Of a stretch of 64,000 bases of DNA, positions 9,696-19,307 are shown one piece after another. The DNA is from Parasulfitobacter algicola (lineage in GTDB: Bacteria; Pseudomonadota; Alphaproteobacteria; Rhodobacterales; Rhodobacteraceae). The stretch is from NCBI RefSeq assembly GCF_013315265.1, contig NZ_JABUFE010000009.1, positions 1 to 64,000 on the forward strand. Reading direction: 5' to 3'. The position numbers and the translations under genes are program-made. The stretch's first letter is position 1. Each line of letters begins with the position of its first letter. The notes under the pieces were generated by a model. The model saw nothing but the letters and a program-made list of their open reading frames with translations. It was not told the DNA's origin and did no database searches.

Positions 9696-10115
9696 GTGAC
9701 CAATGCCACATCCCTAACGCCGCAGGATTGTCTAGCTGCCATGATGATCGCCGTTTCAGCATCTGACGAAAACATACGAACATCGGAATTGATCAAGATT
9801 TCAAATGCGGTAAATAACCTGCCGGTTTTTGCAGGCTATGATGCGGATCGCTTGAAGACGATTTCGCAAACGGTGTTTGATTTGTTTGAGCAAGAAGATG
9901 GGCTGGATGCGCTGTTTGGTCTTGTGCGTGAAAGTCTGCCGGAACGATTATTTGAAACGGCTTATGCGCTTGCATGCGACGTGGCTGCAGCAGACGGCAA
10001 AATCGCCGACCCAGAACTGCGGCTGTTAGAGGAAATGCGGTACGAATTAAATATTGATCGACTTCATGCGGCCGCGATTGAACGTGGATCGCGTGCACGT
10101 CACATGCCCATATAA
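9696..10115 (+). CDS. TerB-family tellurite-resistance-like protein
   Basis: A 139-residue soluble helical protein of the TerB-like superfamily. The pattern of two related helical halves, each with an acidic motif, is visible: AVSASDENIRTSELIKI near the N-terminus and CDVAAADGKIADPELRLLEEM near the C-terminus (the typical DGxIxxxE signature). The GTG start at 9696 has AAGGA upstream. TerB-like domains are linked to metal or stress responses, but a lone TerB does not prove tellurite resistance. A terminator follows directly. Confidence 0.8.
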   Translation: MTNATSLTPQDCLAAMMIAVSASDENIRTSELIKISNAVNNLPVFAGYDADRLKTISQTVFDLFEQEDGLDALFGLVRESLPERLFETAYALACDVAAADGKIADPELRLLEEMRYELNIDRLHAAAIERGSRARHMPI

Positions 10116-10141
10116 AAAGAGCGGCTGTGCGCCGCTCTTTT
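10115..10141 (+). terminator. rho-independent terminator after terB-like gene
   Basis: An 11-bp stem (AAAAGAGCGGC paired with its complement) with a five-base loop begins at the stop codon. The trailing arm ends in TTTT. It is placed to end the terB-like transcript, and its A-run can serve the gene arriving from the right. Confidence 0.85.
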
Positions 10142-10150
10142 CTATAAGAA

Positions 10151-10429
10151 TTAATCATTTGATGGCGGCGACACGTTAAGTGTCGGTATGGTAACTTCTT
10201 CAGTATTTGTGGTTACCTGTACTTCTGGCACTTCCACTTCTACCGTCGTTTCACCCACACTAATCGAACCAACTTCGGCTTCGTATTCAGGAATTTGACC
10301 ACCTTCGATGTCAATCGAAACATCAGGCAGACGTGCTTCTTCAGTTTGATCAATGTCGACCATATAGAATGCTACAGCCGCAACTGCGACAACCGCGATG
10401 ACACCTGTGATTGCTACTGCTTTGTTCAT
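10151..10429 (-). CDS. small membrane-anchored acidic protein
   Basis: A 92-residue protein with one N-terminal membrane segment (about residues 5-22, alanine/valine-rich) followed by an acidic tail. The tail is full of Glu-Val pairs (GETTVEVEVPEVQVTTNTEEV). The ATG at 10429 has GGAG six bases before it. I do not recognise a named family. The topology suggests a periplasm-facing tail anchored in the inner membrane. It is divergent from the PLDc_N-like gene. Confidence 0.7.
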   Translation of the reverse strand: MNKAVAITGVIAVVAVAAVAFYMVDIDQTEEARLPDVSIDIEGGQIPEYEAEVGSISVGETTVEVEVPEVQVTTNTEEVTIPTLNVSPPSND

Positions 10430-10553
10430 AATAAACTCCATTGTTTGCTGATGAAACAACTCAACGTTTATCGAAATGGTTCCAATAATTTTTCAAATGG
10501 GAACTTTTAGGCATGCCCGGCATTAAATCCTTATAACGCCACAGGAGAGCGAA

Positions 10554-10721
10554 ATGGAATATGGAATTATTGGCCTGCTGATTTTGATCGCAAACATCTA
10601 TGCGATTATTAAAATCATAGGCAGTGGAGCATCAACCGGAGCAAAAGTTCTTTGGATTGTACTGATCTTAGTACTGCCAATTGTTGGGTTGATCATCTGG
10701 TTTCTTGCAGGACCAAAATAA
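10554..10721 (+). CDS. PLDc_N-type small membrane protein
   Basis: A 55-residue protein with two membrane helices separated by a short polar turn (SGASTGAKVLW). The second helix reads VLPIVGLIIWFLAGPK. This is the layout of the phospholipase D nuclease N-terminal (PLDc_N) family, which often occurs as a free-standing small membrane protein. An AGGAG ribosome site lies eight bases before the ATG. Its role is unknown. Confidence 0.75.
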   Translation: MEYGIIGLLILIANIYAIIKIIGSGASTGAKVLWIVLILVLPIVGLIIWFLAGPK

Positions 10722-10726
10722 CACAA

Positions 10727-12211
10727 TCAGCTTCCGTAAATATGGCCCCAACGCTGTAATAACTGCTGCTGCATAAGCCTGGAACGCCGATTCCACCCCC
10801 GTGCACCCCGAGGTCGATCATCACCAGATGATCGGCCTTTTTGCCGTTTACTAAGGTCTGCCGTGAAGATTGCAAAGACCAGTTCAGTCCCATCTTTTGC
10901 CGTTAAATAGCCGGCAAGGCTGCTTACGAAATTCAAAGTTCCAGTTTTTGCCCTGACCGTTACAGGATGGTTTTTCATGACTTTATAATCATTATCGCGC
11001 ATTGGAATGGGTTTCAGCAAACTGGGTAAGGCACCTGATTGCAGTCTGGCAAGGGCTTTTACCATATCCTGCGGGGCCATGCGTGATGCGTCACCAAGAC
11101 CGGAATGGTCGACAAACTTAGCATTGACCCCAAGCTTCGCCTTGGCCCATTTCGTCATTTCACTTGCCGAGACGCTTAACCCATCGACAGTTCCGTTTCG
11201 CATTTGGCTGGATGTCATGCCCAAAGCCTCGGCCGTCAGATTTGTCGAGTATTTCAACATACCACGGCACAAGGACCCAAGGGATGGGCTGCGATTTTCA
11301 GCAATCAGAGTACCCTTTGCAGATTTGTCAGAAACAGTCGCAGCAGGCAGACTGATCCCTTGTTCAATTGCAACAGCGCGAAATACATCGCCTGCATAAA
11401 GTTCAGGATTTCGTACTGGCAACCACCGCGCACCGCCTTTACCCAATGCGCTGCGTGCAACAGTCCATCGTTCAATCCGGTTTCCACGACGGTATGTATA
11501 CACAGGCAATTTACGATCCACGATCTGCATCTGCGCCACATTCACAACAGGTTTAAACCGTTGTGCTGGTGCGCCCATGATCGTAACGTATTCTTTTCCA
11601 TCCCGCTTCCATTCGAAATGCACACGGTTAAAATTGACATTCAGCCCTGAAATCGTCGCGTTATAACCATGATGGTCCGGTTGCCCCTGATCAATCGAAT
11701 AGACAAACGGCAAGGCAGTCCCGATCACAATGAATTTGCCATTGATGCGATTGATGCCCTTGGCTTTCACACTGGCTGCCATATCGGCCAGATCATCGGT
11801 GCTTAAAACAGGATCGCCCCCGCCGACCAGATACAGATCCCCTTTCAACGTTCCATTTTGAATGGGGCCATTGGCCAGTATCTGCGTTCTAAAACGATGC
11901 CCTGCCCCCAAAACATCAAGCGCATAGGGGGCGGTGATGGCCTTGGTCACACTGGCGGGCGGCAAAGCTTTTCTGGCGCCACGGCTTTCAAGCATTTGTC
12001 CCGTTTTGGCATCGGCCACTGCAAAACCGACGTCGCCTGATAAGTTGGCACTGGCAATAATCTGATCCAGAGATCCAATTGCAGCCGGGATCAGGTTGGT
12101 CGGGCGTGCAACAGGTATCAACGAAATTTGGGGCGGTGCCGCGAAAGCGCCGGTAGCAGTACCGGACAAAAGCCCGGTTAAAAAAATGCGTCTTGAAATA
12201 TCTGAAGTCAT
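10727..12211 (-). CDS. dacB: D-alanyl-D-alanine carboxypeptidase/endopeptidase (PBP4)
   Basis: A periplasmic class C penicillin-binding protein that trims or cleaves peptidoglycan cross-links. The 494-residue product starts with a twin-arginine-like leader (SRRIFLTGLLSG). It carries all three active-site motifs: SVTK (residues 87-90), SXN as YSTN, and KTG in RAKTGTLN near the C-terminus. The large insertion between SXXK and SXN is typical of PBP4. The ATG at 12211 was chosen for the leader; a start 17 codons upstream would bury it. nadD lies upstream on the same strand after 81 bases. Confidence 0.93.
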   Translation of the reverse strand: MTSDISRRIFLTGLLSGTATGAFAAPPQISLIPVARPTNLIPAAIGSLDQIIASANLSGDVGFAVADAKTGQMLESRGARKALPPASVTKAITAPYALDVLGAGHRFRTQILANGPIQNGTLKGDLYLVGGGDPVLSTDDLADMAASVKAKGINRINGKFIVIGTALPFVYSIDQGQPDHHGYNATISGLNVNFNRVHFEWKRDGKEYVTIMGAPAQRFKPVVNVAQMQIVDRKLPVYTYRRGNRIERWTVARSALGKGGARWLPVRNPELYAGDVFRAVAIEQGISLPAATVSDKSAKGTLIAENRSPSLGSLCRGMLKYSTNLTAEALGMTSSQMRNGTVDGLSVSASEMTKWAKAKLGVNAKFVDHSGLGDASRMAPQDMVKALARLQSGALPSLLKPIPMRDNDYKVMKNHPVTVRAKTGTLNFVSSLAGYLTAKDGTELVFAIFTADLSKRQKGRSSGDDRPRGARGWNRRSRLMQQQLLQRWGHIYGS

Positions 12212-12292
12212 ATTGAAACTAAAGCGCACAGGTCTTTTTCTTACAATACGCTTTACGATCAAATTTCCGATGTTTTGGTGTTATTTTTGCTT

Positions 12293-12907
12293 TCAACCCG
12301 CCTTATCAACGATCCACTCACCCCGAGCACGAATAGATGTCGATGAAACATGCGTTAAAGGCACATTCGCAAAACACCATGCAGGTGCATGTGACCGCGG
12401 CAAAAGATGTGACGCGCGTGCGTTAATACGGGCATGACGGTAAACCGTCGCAGCCTTGGATGTACGCGCCGAAATTCGGTCGCCAGGTCGGGCAATCACA
12501 CCGATTGGGATATGTTCCATAATCCATTGCCACCGATCCCAATGGTGAAATTGCGCCAGGTTATCAGCGCCCATCAACCACACGAACCTTACACCTGGAT
12601 AAAGGAACTGCAGATTAAGAAGCGTGGCTGCGGTATAACGCGTCCCGATTTGCGCCTCGATATCCGTAATGGTCACCTTTGGGTGCGTCATCAACGCGCG
12701 TGCGGCCTGCATGCGGTCGGACAGTTTAGCAGGTCCGCGCGATTTTAGCGGGTTACCAGGCGATACCAGCCACCAGATACGATCAAGATTGAAACGCTTT
12801 AGCGCCTCTGTCGTAATATGCACATGCCCTTGATGGGGTGGGTCAAAAGATCCGCCCAACAGACCGATTGTCTGCCCTAATCTGGCATATGGTAAGCAAT
12901 ATCGCAT
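12293..12907 (-). CDS. nadD: nicotinate-nucleotide adenylyltransferase
   Basis: It adenylates nicotinate mononucleotide to deamido-NAD. The 204 residues carry the nucleotidyltransferase signature [14 protein letters not shown] (residues 18-31), the ATP/product contact [14 protein letters not shown], and the C-terminal SSTSIR motif. Length is normal. It is followed on the same strand by dacB and is divergent from the glycosyltransferase gene; only about 80 bases separate the two starts. Confidence 0.93.
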   Translation of the reverse strand: MRYCLPYARLGQTIGLLGGSFDPPHQGHVHITTEALKRFNLDRIWWLVSPGNPLKSRGPAKLSDRMQAARALMTHPKVTITDIEAQIGTRYTAATLLNLQFLYPGVRFVWLMGADNLAQFHHWDRWQWIMEHIPIGVIARPGDRISARTSKAATVYRHARINARASHLLPRSHAPAWCFANVPLTHVSSTSIRARGEWIVDKAG

Positions 12908-12985
12908 TTCGCTTGAATGACGGCATCAAAACAAAAGGGCAAGGGGACTGTTGTTCAGCACAACTGTCTTATATCGTTTGATCTT

Positions 12986-14020
12986 ATGTTATCACCACGT
13001 ATCTTGATCTTTACGACTGTATGTAACGAAGGCCCGTTTCTGCTGGAATGGATCGCCCATCACAAGGCGTTGGGCGTCACGGATTTTCTGATCTATTCCA
13101 ATGATTGCACCGACGGTACCGATACGTTGCTGAATACCCTTCACAATGCGGGCGAAGTTACCCATGTGCCGCAGCATGCCAAAGGTAAATCTCCCCAATG
13201 GCTGGCGCTAAAGGCCGCAGCAAAGCACCCACTGATGACGCAAGCCGATTGGGCTATGGGCATTGATTGTGATGAATTCGTGAATCTGCGAGCGCCATTC
13301 CACCATTTGCAGGATATGATTACAGCGACCGAGGCAGACGCTTTTGTTTTGCAGTGGCGCTTGTTTGGCAACAGCAACGCATTGCAATTCGCAGATGCGC
13401 CAACGACGGAACAGTTCACCATGGCCGCACCCGAACGATGCCCATTCCCGTTGATGACACGGTTTTTCAAAACGCTTTATCGGGTCAAAGATGGCCCTTT
13501 TCGCAAGCCCGGCGTTCACCGCCCGAAATCAAAGCGTATTGCAAGATGGCATGACGGATCAGGCCGCCCTTTAACCACCGAATTTTCAAAAGCCGAAAAC
13601 CGCATTATCGCAACAATGGGAAATGCACCTTGCGCATGGGTGCAACTGAACCACTATTCTCTTAGATCGACCGAGGATTTTATGGTCAAACGCGAACGTG
13701 GTTTGCCCAACAGACGCAACAAGAAAATAGATGCAGCGTATTGGGCGGAGCGCAATTTCAACATTGTCGAAGACCTGACAATCCAACGGCACCGCGATGC
13801 CGCAAAAGCCCATGAAGACAGATTGCTTAGCATGCCCAGTGTCGCGCAAGCCAGACAACAGTGCATATCAGCGCATCGTTCTGCGATTGAAACGATCTTG
13901 TCCAATCCGGATGAGGCAACTTTATTCACGCGCCTTGCGTTACTGAAAACAAGCACACCCCCAGATGAAGATATAGCCAAGATACTATTACAACGATTAC
14001 AACACGCATCATCGACTTAA
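12986..14020 (+). CDS. family 2-like glycosyltransferase
   Basis: A 344-residue soluble protein of the Glyco_tranf_2_4 type. Near the N-terminus TTVCNEGPFLLEWIAHHKALG marks the nucleotide-sugar pocket. SNDCTDGTDTLL follows, and DWAMGIDCDEFV holds the metal-binding D-x-D. The C-terminal half has a conserved HYSLRS segment and helical arginine-rich sequence. The acceptor is unknown; such enzymes in this group are usually tied to surface polysaccharide. An earlier GTG or other in-frame starts up to 12917 are possible. The stop codon overlaps an ATG of the next frame, but gabD most likely begins later. Confidence 0.8.
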   Translation: MLSPRILIFTTVCNEGPFLLEWIAHHKALGVTDFLIYSNDCTDGTDTLLNTLHNAGEVTHVPQHAKGKSPQWLALKAAAKHPLMTQADWAMGIDCDEFVNLRAPFHHLQDMITATEADAFVLQWRLFGNSNALQFADAPTTEQFTMAAPERCPFPLMTRFFKTLYRVKDGPFRKPGVHRPKSKRIARWHDGSGRPLTTEFSKAENRIIATMGNAPCAWVQLNHYSLRSTEDFMVKRERGLPNRRNKKIDAAYWAERNFNIVEDLTIQRHRDAAKAHEDRLLSMPSVAQARQQCISAHRSAIETILSNPDEATLFTRLALLKTSTPPDEDIAKILLQRLQHASST

Positions 14021-14046
14021 TGATCACAACAAAAGGACCTGCCACA

Positions 14047-15489
14047 ATGGATCTTAAGGACAAATCGCTTTTGGAAACCCGCGCTTTTATCGGGGGTGAA
14101 TGGCACGAAGCGGACAAGACCTTTGAGGTGATCAACCCGGCGACAGGTGAAACAATCACACAAGTCGCTGATTGTTCAACGGATCAATTGTCAAAGGCAA
14201 TTGATCTTGCCCATGCCGCGCAAAAAGACTGGGCTAAAAAAACCGGGAAAGAACGTGCAAATATCTTGCGCAAATGGTTCGATTTGATGGTCGAACATGC
14301 TGATGATCTGGCGCAAATTCTGACTGCCGAAATGGGCAAACCTTTGGCCGAGGCAAAAGGCGAAATCATGTATGGTGCGTCCTTTATCGAATGGTTCGCA
14401 GAAGAGGCCAAGCGGACATATGGAGATATTATTCCGCAACATCAGGCAGATAAGCGGATTGTGGTGATCCAACAGCCTATTGGCGTCGTTGGGTCGATCA
14501 CACCGTGGAATTTCCCCAACGCAATGATCGCACGCAAGGTGGGACCTGCGCTGGCAGTTGGATGCTCTGTTGTGGCGCGACCAGCAGAACTGACCCCACT
14601 ATCGGCACTTGCAATGGCAGTGTTGGCCGAACGGGCTGGCGTTCCAAAAGGTGTCTTGAACATCGTACCCAGCACCGATGCCGCCGCCGCAGGTGAAGAG
14701 CTGTGTGCAAACTCAAAAATACGCAAAATCACCTTTACCGGATCGACACGCGTGGGCCGATTACTAATGAAACAATGCGCCGAAGACATCAAAAAGGTCA
14801 GCCTTGAACTGGGTGGCAATGCCCCCTTTCTGGTTTTCGATGATGCCGATCTGGATGCCGCCGTGGAAGGGGCTGTTGCTGCAAAATATCGCAATGCCGG
14901 GCAAACCTGTGTTTGCGCAAACCGGATCTATGTACAAGCCAGCGTGTATGACGAATTCGCCGAAAAGCTGGCTGAAAAAGTGGCAGAACTGAAGACCGGA
15001 AATGGCTTTGAAGACGGTGTTACAATTGGGCCGCTGATCAATGATGCCGCCGTGGAAAAAGTACAAAATCATATCACAGATGCGTTGGACCACGGTGCGA
15101 CGGTCAAACTGGGCGGCAATCGATTGGAAGGTACATTCTTTGAACCGACCGTCATTGTCGATGTTCCACACAAGGCACTGATCGCCCGTGAAGAAACTTT
15201 TGGGCCCGTTGCTGGCTTAATCAAATTTGACACCGAAGAAGACGTTATTGATATGGCCAATGACAGCGAATTCGGGCTGGCAGGGTATTTCTATACCCGT
15301 GACCTGGGTCGTGTCTGGCGCGTGGCTGAAGCGATGGAAACTGGCATTGTCGGTGTCAACACAGGCATTATCTCAACCGAGGTGGCGCCTTTTGGCGGCA
15401 TTAAGCAATCAGGTCTGGGACGTGAGGGTTCAAAATATGGTGCTGATGACTTTACTGAAATCAAATACATTTGTATGGGCGGCATTTAG
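14047..15489 (+). CDS. gabD: NAD(P)-dependent succinate-semialdehyde dehydrogenase
   Basis: An aldehyde dehydrogenase of 480 residues, the length of GabD. It oxidises succinate semialdehyde to succinate at the end of GABA breakdown. Visible are the cofactor-binding TPWNFPN and FTGSTRVGR, the general-base glutamate in LELGGNAPF, the catalytic cysteine in GQTCVCANR, and the C-terminal PFGGIKQSGLGREG. The ATG at 14047 has AAAGGA upstream. Substrate assignment rests on overall resemblance to GabD; related glutarate-semialdehyde enzymes are hard to exclude. rppH follows after nine bases. Confidence 0.9.
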   Translation: MDLKDKSLLETRAFIGGEWHEADKTFEVINPATGETITQVADCSTDQLSKAIDLAHAAQKDWAKKTGKERANILRKWFDLMVEHADDLAQILTAEMGKPLAEAKGEIMYGASFIEWFAEEAKRTYGDIIPQHQADKRIVVIQQPIGVVGSITPWNFPNAMIARKVGPALAVGCSVVARPAELTPLSALAMAVLAERAGVPKGVLNIVPSTDAAAAGEELCANSKIRKITFTGSTRVGRLLMKQCAEDIKKVSLELGGNAPFLVFDDADLDAAVEGAVAAKYRNAGQTCVCANRIYVQASVYDEFAEKLAEKVAELKTGNGFEDGVTIGPLINDAAVEKVQNHITDALDHGATVKLGGNRLEGTFFEPTVIVDVPHKALIAREETFGPVAGLIKFDTEEDVIDMANDSEFGLAGYFYTRDLGRVWRVAEAMETGIVGVNTGIISTEVAPFGGIKQSGLGREGSKYGADDFTEIKYICMGGI

Positions 15490-15498
15490 GGGCACATC

Positions 15499-15963
15499 AT
15501 GGAAAAGAGATATCGCCCTTGTGTCGGCATCATGCTGGCCAATACTGCCGGACAAGTCTTTACAGGCCAGCGTATGGATTACTCTTCTGAGGCTTGGCAG
15601 ATGCCCCAAGGCGGGATTGATGATGGTGAAAAACCCAAACAAGCCGCGCTGCGCGAATTGTGGGAAGAAACCGGTGTAGTTTCCGATCTGATCACGATTG
15701 AGGCTGAACACAGTGATTGGCTAAACTATGATTTGCCCGAAGATCTGGCCCAAAAACTGTGGAAAGGTAAATATGTTGGCCAGACCCAGAAATGGTTTCT
15801 GATGCGGTTTCAAGGTACGGATCAGGATATCAATATCGAAACGGATCACCAGGAGTTTTCGGAATGGCAATGGATGCCGCATGATCAACTGATTGATCGT
15901 ATCGTGCCGTTCAAGCGTGAAATTTACCGTCAGGTCCTGGCGCAGTTCGCATCGCATTTATAA
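15499..15963 (+). CDS. rppH: RNA pyrophosphohydrolase
   Basis: A Nudix hydrolase of 154 residues that removes pyrophosphate from 5'-triphosphate RNA ends, starting mRNA decay (or hydrolyses dinucleoside polyphosphates). The Nudix box is complete, starting GGIDDGEKP and ending LWEETGV. The N-terminal YRPCVGIMLAN and the middle TQKWFLMRF block are characteristic of RppH/YgdP. The start is fixed by a GGGG site upstream. It follows gabD closely and may share its transcript. Confidence 0.93.
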   Translation: MEKRYRPCVGIMLANTAGQVFTGQRMDYSSEAWQMPQGGIDDGEKPKQAALRELWEETGVVSDLITIEAEHSDWLNYDLPEDLAQKLWKGKYVGQTQKWFLMRFQGTDQDINIETDHQEFSEWQWMPHDQLIDRIVPFKREIYRQVLAQFASHL

Positions 15964-15966
15964 GAT

Positions 15967-15993
15967 AAAGCCCCGGACATAACCCGGGACTTT
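15967..15993. terminator. imperfect terminator hairpin
   Basis: AAAG plus CCCGG pairs with CCGGG plus CTTT around a short A-rich loop, just after the rppH stop and before the end of the convergent membrane-protein gene. It could act in both directions. Confidence 0.5.
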
Positions 15994-16000
15994 GCAATCT

Positions 16001-16477
16001 TCAGCCTAAATGAATTTTCTTCATCTCGCCCTTGATAGCTGCCCATAAAAACATGCGATACAGAAGCAGGATGACCACAAAAACCACACCACCAAAAATT
16101 GCCAATCCTGCGGGATCTGCCATCAAATCGTTTGTGTCTGCGGCACCTGATGCGTTTCCATAAATTGCGATATTGGCAACTACACTAAAAACGATGGTTA
16201 TGACAAATGCGATGATTGTGAACATGATCGACAGAGACCATCCTTCGCCAAATGTCGTCTTGCGCTTTTCATGAGTGACAAACGACTTTGCCACCGTGGC
16301 AACAGGAATAACAAGTACTGCGATACTGCCGCCCATCAACGCCCCCAGAAACATCGGTGATGCCGCAAGATCGGGGGCGAATTCCTGTAAAGCGAAAAGA
16401 GCAGCGGAAAGTACAACAATCGCGACTGTATAATAGAAAGCAAATGTCATGCTATACTGGGCTTTCGAACGCACCAT
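16001..16477 (-). CDS. four-span membrane protein (ABZJ_00895-like)
   Basis: A 158-residue inner-membrane protein with four hydrophobic segments (about residues 12-30, 42-62, 82-104 and 124-146) and a short charged tail, IKGEMKKIHLG. It resembles the ABZJ_00895 family of uncharacterised membrane proteins in spacing and in the THEKRK loop after the second helix. That resemblance is from memory and not checked. It lies just downstream of metK on the same strand, 35 bases away... reading order is the membrane protein first at 16477, after the metK stop at 16513, so it may be co-transcribed with metK. Confidence 0.65.
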   Translation of the reverse strand: MVRSKAQYSMTFAFYYTVAIVVLSAALFALQEFAPDLAASPMFLGALMGGSIAVLVIPVATVAKSFVTHEKRKTTFGEGWSLSIMFTIIAFVITIVFSVVANIAIYGNASGAADTNDLMADPAGLAIFGGVVFVVILLLYRMFLWAAIKGEMKKIHLG

Positions 16478-16512
16478 AGTTAATAACCTTTCATTAGGTA
16501 AACATGCTCAGG

Positions 16513-17694
16513 TTAGACTGCCTTTTTTAAAGCCTCAACCAAATCTGTCTTTTCCCAGCTAAATCCGCCGTCGTCATCGGGTGTACGACCGAAATGACCA
16601 TAAGCCGCAGTGCGTTCATAAATTGGTTTGTTCAACTCAAGATGCTGCCGGATGCCCCTTGGGGTCAGATCCATAACCTGTTCGATCGCTTTTTCGATCT
16701 CGGATGGATGCACTTCGCCTGTTCCATATGTATCAGCATAGATTGACAAGGGCTTGGCCACACCAATCGCATAGCTTAGCTGAATCAAACAACGATCTGC
16801 CATACCTGCCGCCACAACGTTTTTTGCCAGATAGCGCGCAGCATAAGCCGCCGAACGATCAACCTTAGTCGGATCTTTACCGGAAAACGCACCGCCACCA
16901 TGAGGGGCCGCACCGCCATATGTGTCAACGATGATCTTACGACCGGTCAGACCTGCGTCACCATCGGGGCCGCCGATTACGAAAGTACCTGTTGGATTGA
17001 CCCACCATTTTGTCGCGTCAGTGATCCAGCCCGATGGCATGACTTCGCGAATATAGGGTTCAACGATTGCGCGGATGTCATCGCTGGTCTGGCTTTCATC
17101 GGCGTGCTGTGTGGACAGCACAATTGATGTCACCTCGACCGGTTTACCGTCTTCATACCGTAAGCTGATTTGCGACTTTGCATCCGGGCGCAGCGTCGGT
17201 TCTTGACCCGATTTCCGCACCTCTGCCAAACGACGCAGAACTGCATGGGAATACTGGATCGGTGCTGGCATCAATGCGTCGGTTTCCGTCGTCGCATAGC
17301 CGAACATGATGCCCTGATCGCCTGCACCTTCGTCTTTATTATCAGATGCATCCACGCCTTGCGCGATATGGGCAGATTGCTGATGCAAAAGATTTGTTAT
17401 TTCACATGTTGCGTGGTGAAATTCGTCCTGTTCATAGCCAATATCCTTGATACAGGCACGCGCAATATCTTCGATTTGCCCCATATATTCGGCCAATTTG
17501 GACTGATCGGACAACCCGACTTCGCCCCCGATGACAACACGGTTCGTGGTTGCAAAAGTTTCAGCAGCAACGCGCGCTTCGGGTTCTTCAGACAAAAACG
17601 CATCCAGAACGGCGTCAGAAATACGGTCACATACTTTATCTGGATGACCTTCGGAAACGGATTCCGAGGTGAAAATATAGTTCTTACGGGACAT
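16513..17694 (-). CDS. metK: S-adenosylmethionine synthetase
   Basis: MetK makes SAM from methionine and ATP. The 393 residues carry [16 protein letters not shown] at the N-terminus, the [13 protein letters not shown] hexapeptide block and [16 protein letters not shown]. Length is slightly above the E. coli enzyme. The ATG at 17694 has GGAGCA upstream, and that ribosome site is inside the riboswitch at 17700-17744. Translation is therefore expected to fall when SAM or SAH is bound. It is the last gene of the phoH-ybeY-corC-lnt cluster by position but has its own leader. Confidence 0.97.
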   Translation of the reverse strand: MSRKNYIFTSESVSEGHPDKVCDRISDAVLDAFLSEEPEARVAAETFATTNRVVIGGEVGLSDQSKLAEYMGQIEDIARACIKDIGYEQDEFHHATCEITNLLHQQSAHIAQGVDASDNKDEGAGDQGIMFGYATTETDALMPAPIQYSHAVLRRLAEVRKSGQEPTLRPDAKSQISLRYEDGKPVEVTSIVLSTQHADESQTSDDIRAIVEPYIREVMPSGWITDATKWWVNPTGTFVIGGPDGDAGLTGRKIIVDTYGGAAPHGGGAFSGKDPTKVDRSAAYAARYLAKNVVAAGMADRCLIQLSYAIGVAKPLSIYADTYGTGEVHPSEIEKAIEQVMDLTPRGIRQHLELNKPIYERTAAYGHFGRTPDDDGGFSWEKTDLVEALKKAV

Positions 17695-17699
17695 GAAAG

Positions 17700-17744
17700 T
17701 GCTCCATTAGGGTTAATCCGTCACGCCAGGAAGCCGTTGTGACA
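17700..17744 (-). promoter_or_regulatory. SAM/SAH riboswitch upstream of metK
   Basis: Read on the minus strand the leader contains TGTCACAACGGCTTCCTGG, then CGTGACGG, an AT-rich link and AATGGAGCA. This is the conserved core of the SAM/SAH riboswitch: a hairpin GTCAC...GTGAC with the invariant loop, followed by a strand that pairs into the loop as a pseudoknot. The GGAGCA is the metK ribosome site, so ligand binding hides it. The class is known from Rhodobacterales in front of metK. The match here covers all bases I recall as invariant. Confidence 0.92.
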
Positions 17745-17780
17745 GGTGCCGGATTGGCCTACGCGTATGACCCGCGCCGG

Positions 17781-19307
17781 TCAATCAGATTTTCGCCATT
17801 TCGTTGCGGCAAGTGCTGCTAGTGCCAGACAAAGCACAAGGAACAGTGGCAAATCGCCTGTTCTATTATAAAGTGTTCGCGTCAATTTGGGGGGCAGTGC
17901 CACGTCAAGGTACCCTGCCTGCCCTAAAGGAATATGATCAATGATGTGGCCGCGCGCATCAATCATGGCTGAGACGCCCGTGTTCGCGACCCGCACCATA
18001 GGCAGGCCCTGTTCAATCGCCCGCATTCGCGCCTGCGCCAGATGCTGATATGGGCCAGAAAATTTACCGAACCAAGCGTCGTTGGTGATCATCAACAGAA
18101 AATCCGCGCGATTGGGCGCACCGTTGACCAGATGGGGAAAAATACCTTCGTAACAAATTAGTGGCATGGCAAGACCAAGAGGTCCAAGATCAACCAAGCC
18201 GGGACCAGATCCATGGGCAAAACCACCGTCTTGATTAGCTGCAAGGCCGTAAATGCCAAATTGCGCCAGAAAGGATGCGGCGGGCATGAATTCTCCGAAT
18301 GGGACCAGATGACCTTTGTCATATTGCCCCATGATATGTCCGTCAGAATTGGCCGCGATCAGTGTATTGTAGAAGCGTTGGTTTTCGGTGCGTTGGATGC
18401 CCAGAACGACGGTCGCGCCCCGTGCTGCCTGACTAATCTGTTCCAAAGGGCGTCCGGCCTCGTGCAGCCAAAAGGGCACTGCGATTTCAGGCCAAACAAC
18501 AAGATCGACAGGATTATCGGCAGATGTAAAGTCCAGTTGACGGTTGTAAAACACCGGCATCATTGCTGGATCCCATTTCAGGTGCTGTTCCGCATTTGGT
18601 TGGATCAGACGAACCACTGGCGCTGAGGCATCGGCCATTGGCCCTTTTGGCGCGGGCCATAATGTGATTGCGCAAACAGCTACCAATCCGGCAGTTGACC
18701 CCCAAAATGGTATGCTGAACTTTGATTGACGAAACGATAGCAGTGCAGCCATCATGAAAATCAGGGTATTCAAACCATGCGGCCCAATCCAGGCCGCAGA
18801 TTGCCCAAGAATACTGTCGACCCAGGCATAAGATTGCATTGCCCATGGAAACCCAGTGAACAGATACGCGCGCAGCACTTCAGTTACTGTCAGCGTCATC
18901 ACCAAAACCAACCGATTGGGCGACAGCCAGCGGGCGACGCCAAACGCAATGGCATACATAATTGCAAGGCCGCCGCATAAAAAGAACATGGCAAATGGTG
19001 CCAGCCAACCGTGGCGAGCAATATCAACCATAAAGGGTTCAATAATCCAATGCAGGGTTGTTACGAAAAAGCCCGCGCCAAAGGCCCAGCCCACTAAAGC
19101 CGCATCACGAGCCGTTGTGGTCAAGCCGTACATCGCAAATGCTGCGATCAGTCCCAGAAATGTCAAAATTGTCAGATCAAACGGCGGATGCCCCAAGGAT
19201 GCGATCCCGCCAAAAAGCGACGCAATCCCCATTTTTTTCCAACGCGAACAGGACTGAAACCATACGGCCCAGTCCCTTGGCTTTTGATGCTGGGCAGTAT
19301 CGCTCAC
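17781..19307 (-). CDS. lnt: apolipoprotein N-acyltransferase
   Basis: Lnt adds the third acyl chain to lipoproteins in the outer leaflet of the inner membrane. The 508 residues show about six N-terminal membrane spans, then a periplasmic nitrilase-like domain. The triad is visible as the glutamate in VVWPEIAVPF, lysine in YDKGHLVPFGEF, and cysteine in LICYEGIFP. A final span lies near the C-terminus. It starts at GTG 19307, overlapping the corC stop by four bases, so the two are translationally coupled. Confidence 0.95.
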   Translation of the reverse strand: MSDTAQHQKPRDWAVWFQSCSRWKKMGIASLFGGIASLGHPPFDLTILTFLGLIAAFAMYGLTTTARDAALVGWAFGAGFFVTTLHWIIEPFMVDIARHGWLAPFAMFFLCGGLAIMYAIAFGVARWLSPNRLVLVMTLTVTEVLRAYLFTGFPWAMQSYAWVDSILGQSAAWIGPHGLNTLIFMMAALLSFRQSKFSIPFWGSTAGLVAVCAITLWPAPKGPMADASAPVVRLIQPNAEQHLKWDPAMMPVFYNRQLDFTSADNPVDLVVWPEIAVPFWLHEAGRPLEQISQAARGATVVLGIQRTENQRFYNTLIAANSDGHIMGQYDKGHLVPFGEFMPAASFLAQFGIYGLAANQDGGFAHGSGPGLVDLGPLGLAMPLICYEGIFPHLVNGAPNRADFLLMITNDAWFGKFSGPYQHLAQARMRAIEQGLPMVRVANTGVSAMIDARGHIIDHIPLGQAGYLDVALPPKLTRTLYNRTGDLPLFLVLCLALAALAATKWRKSD

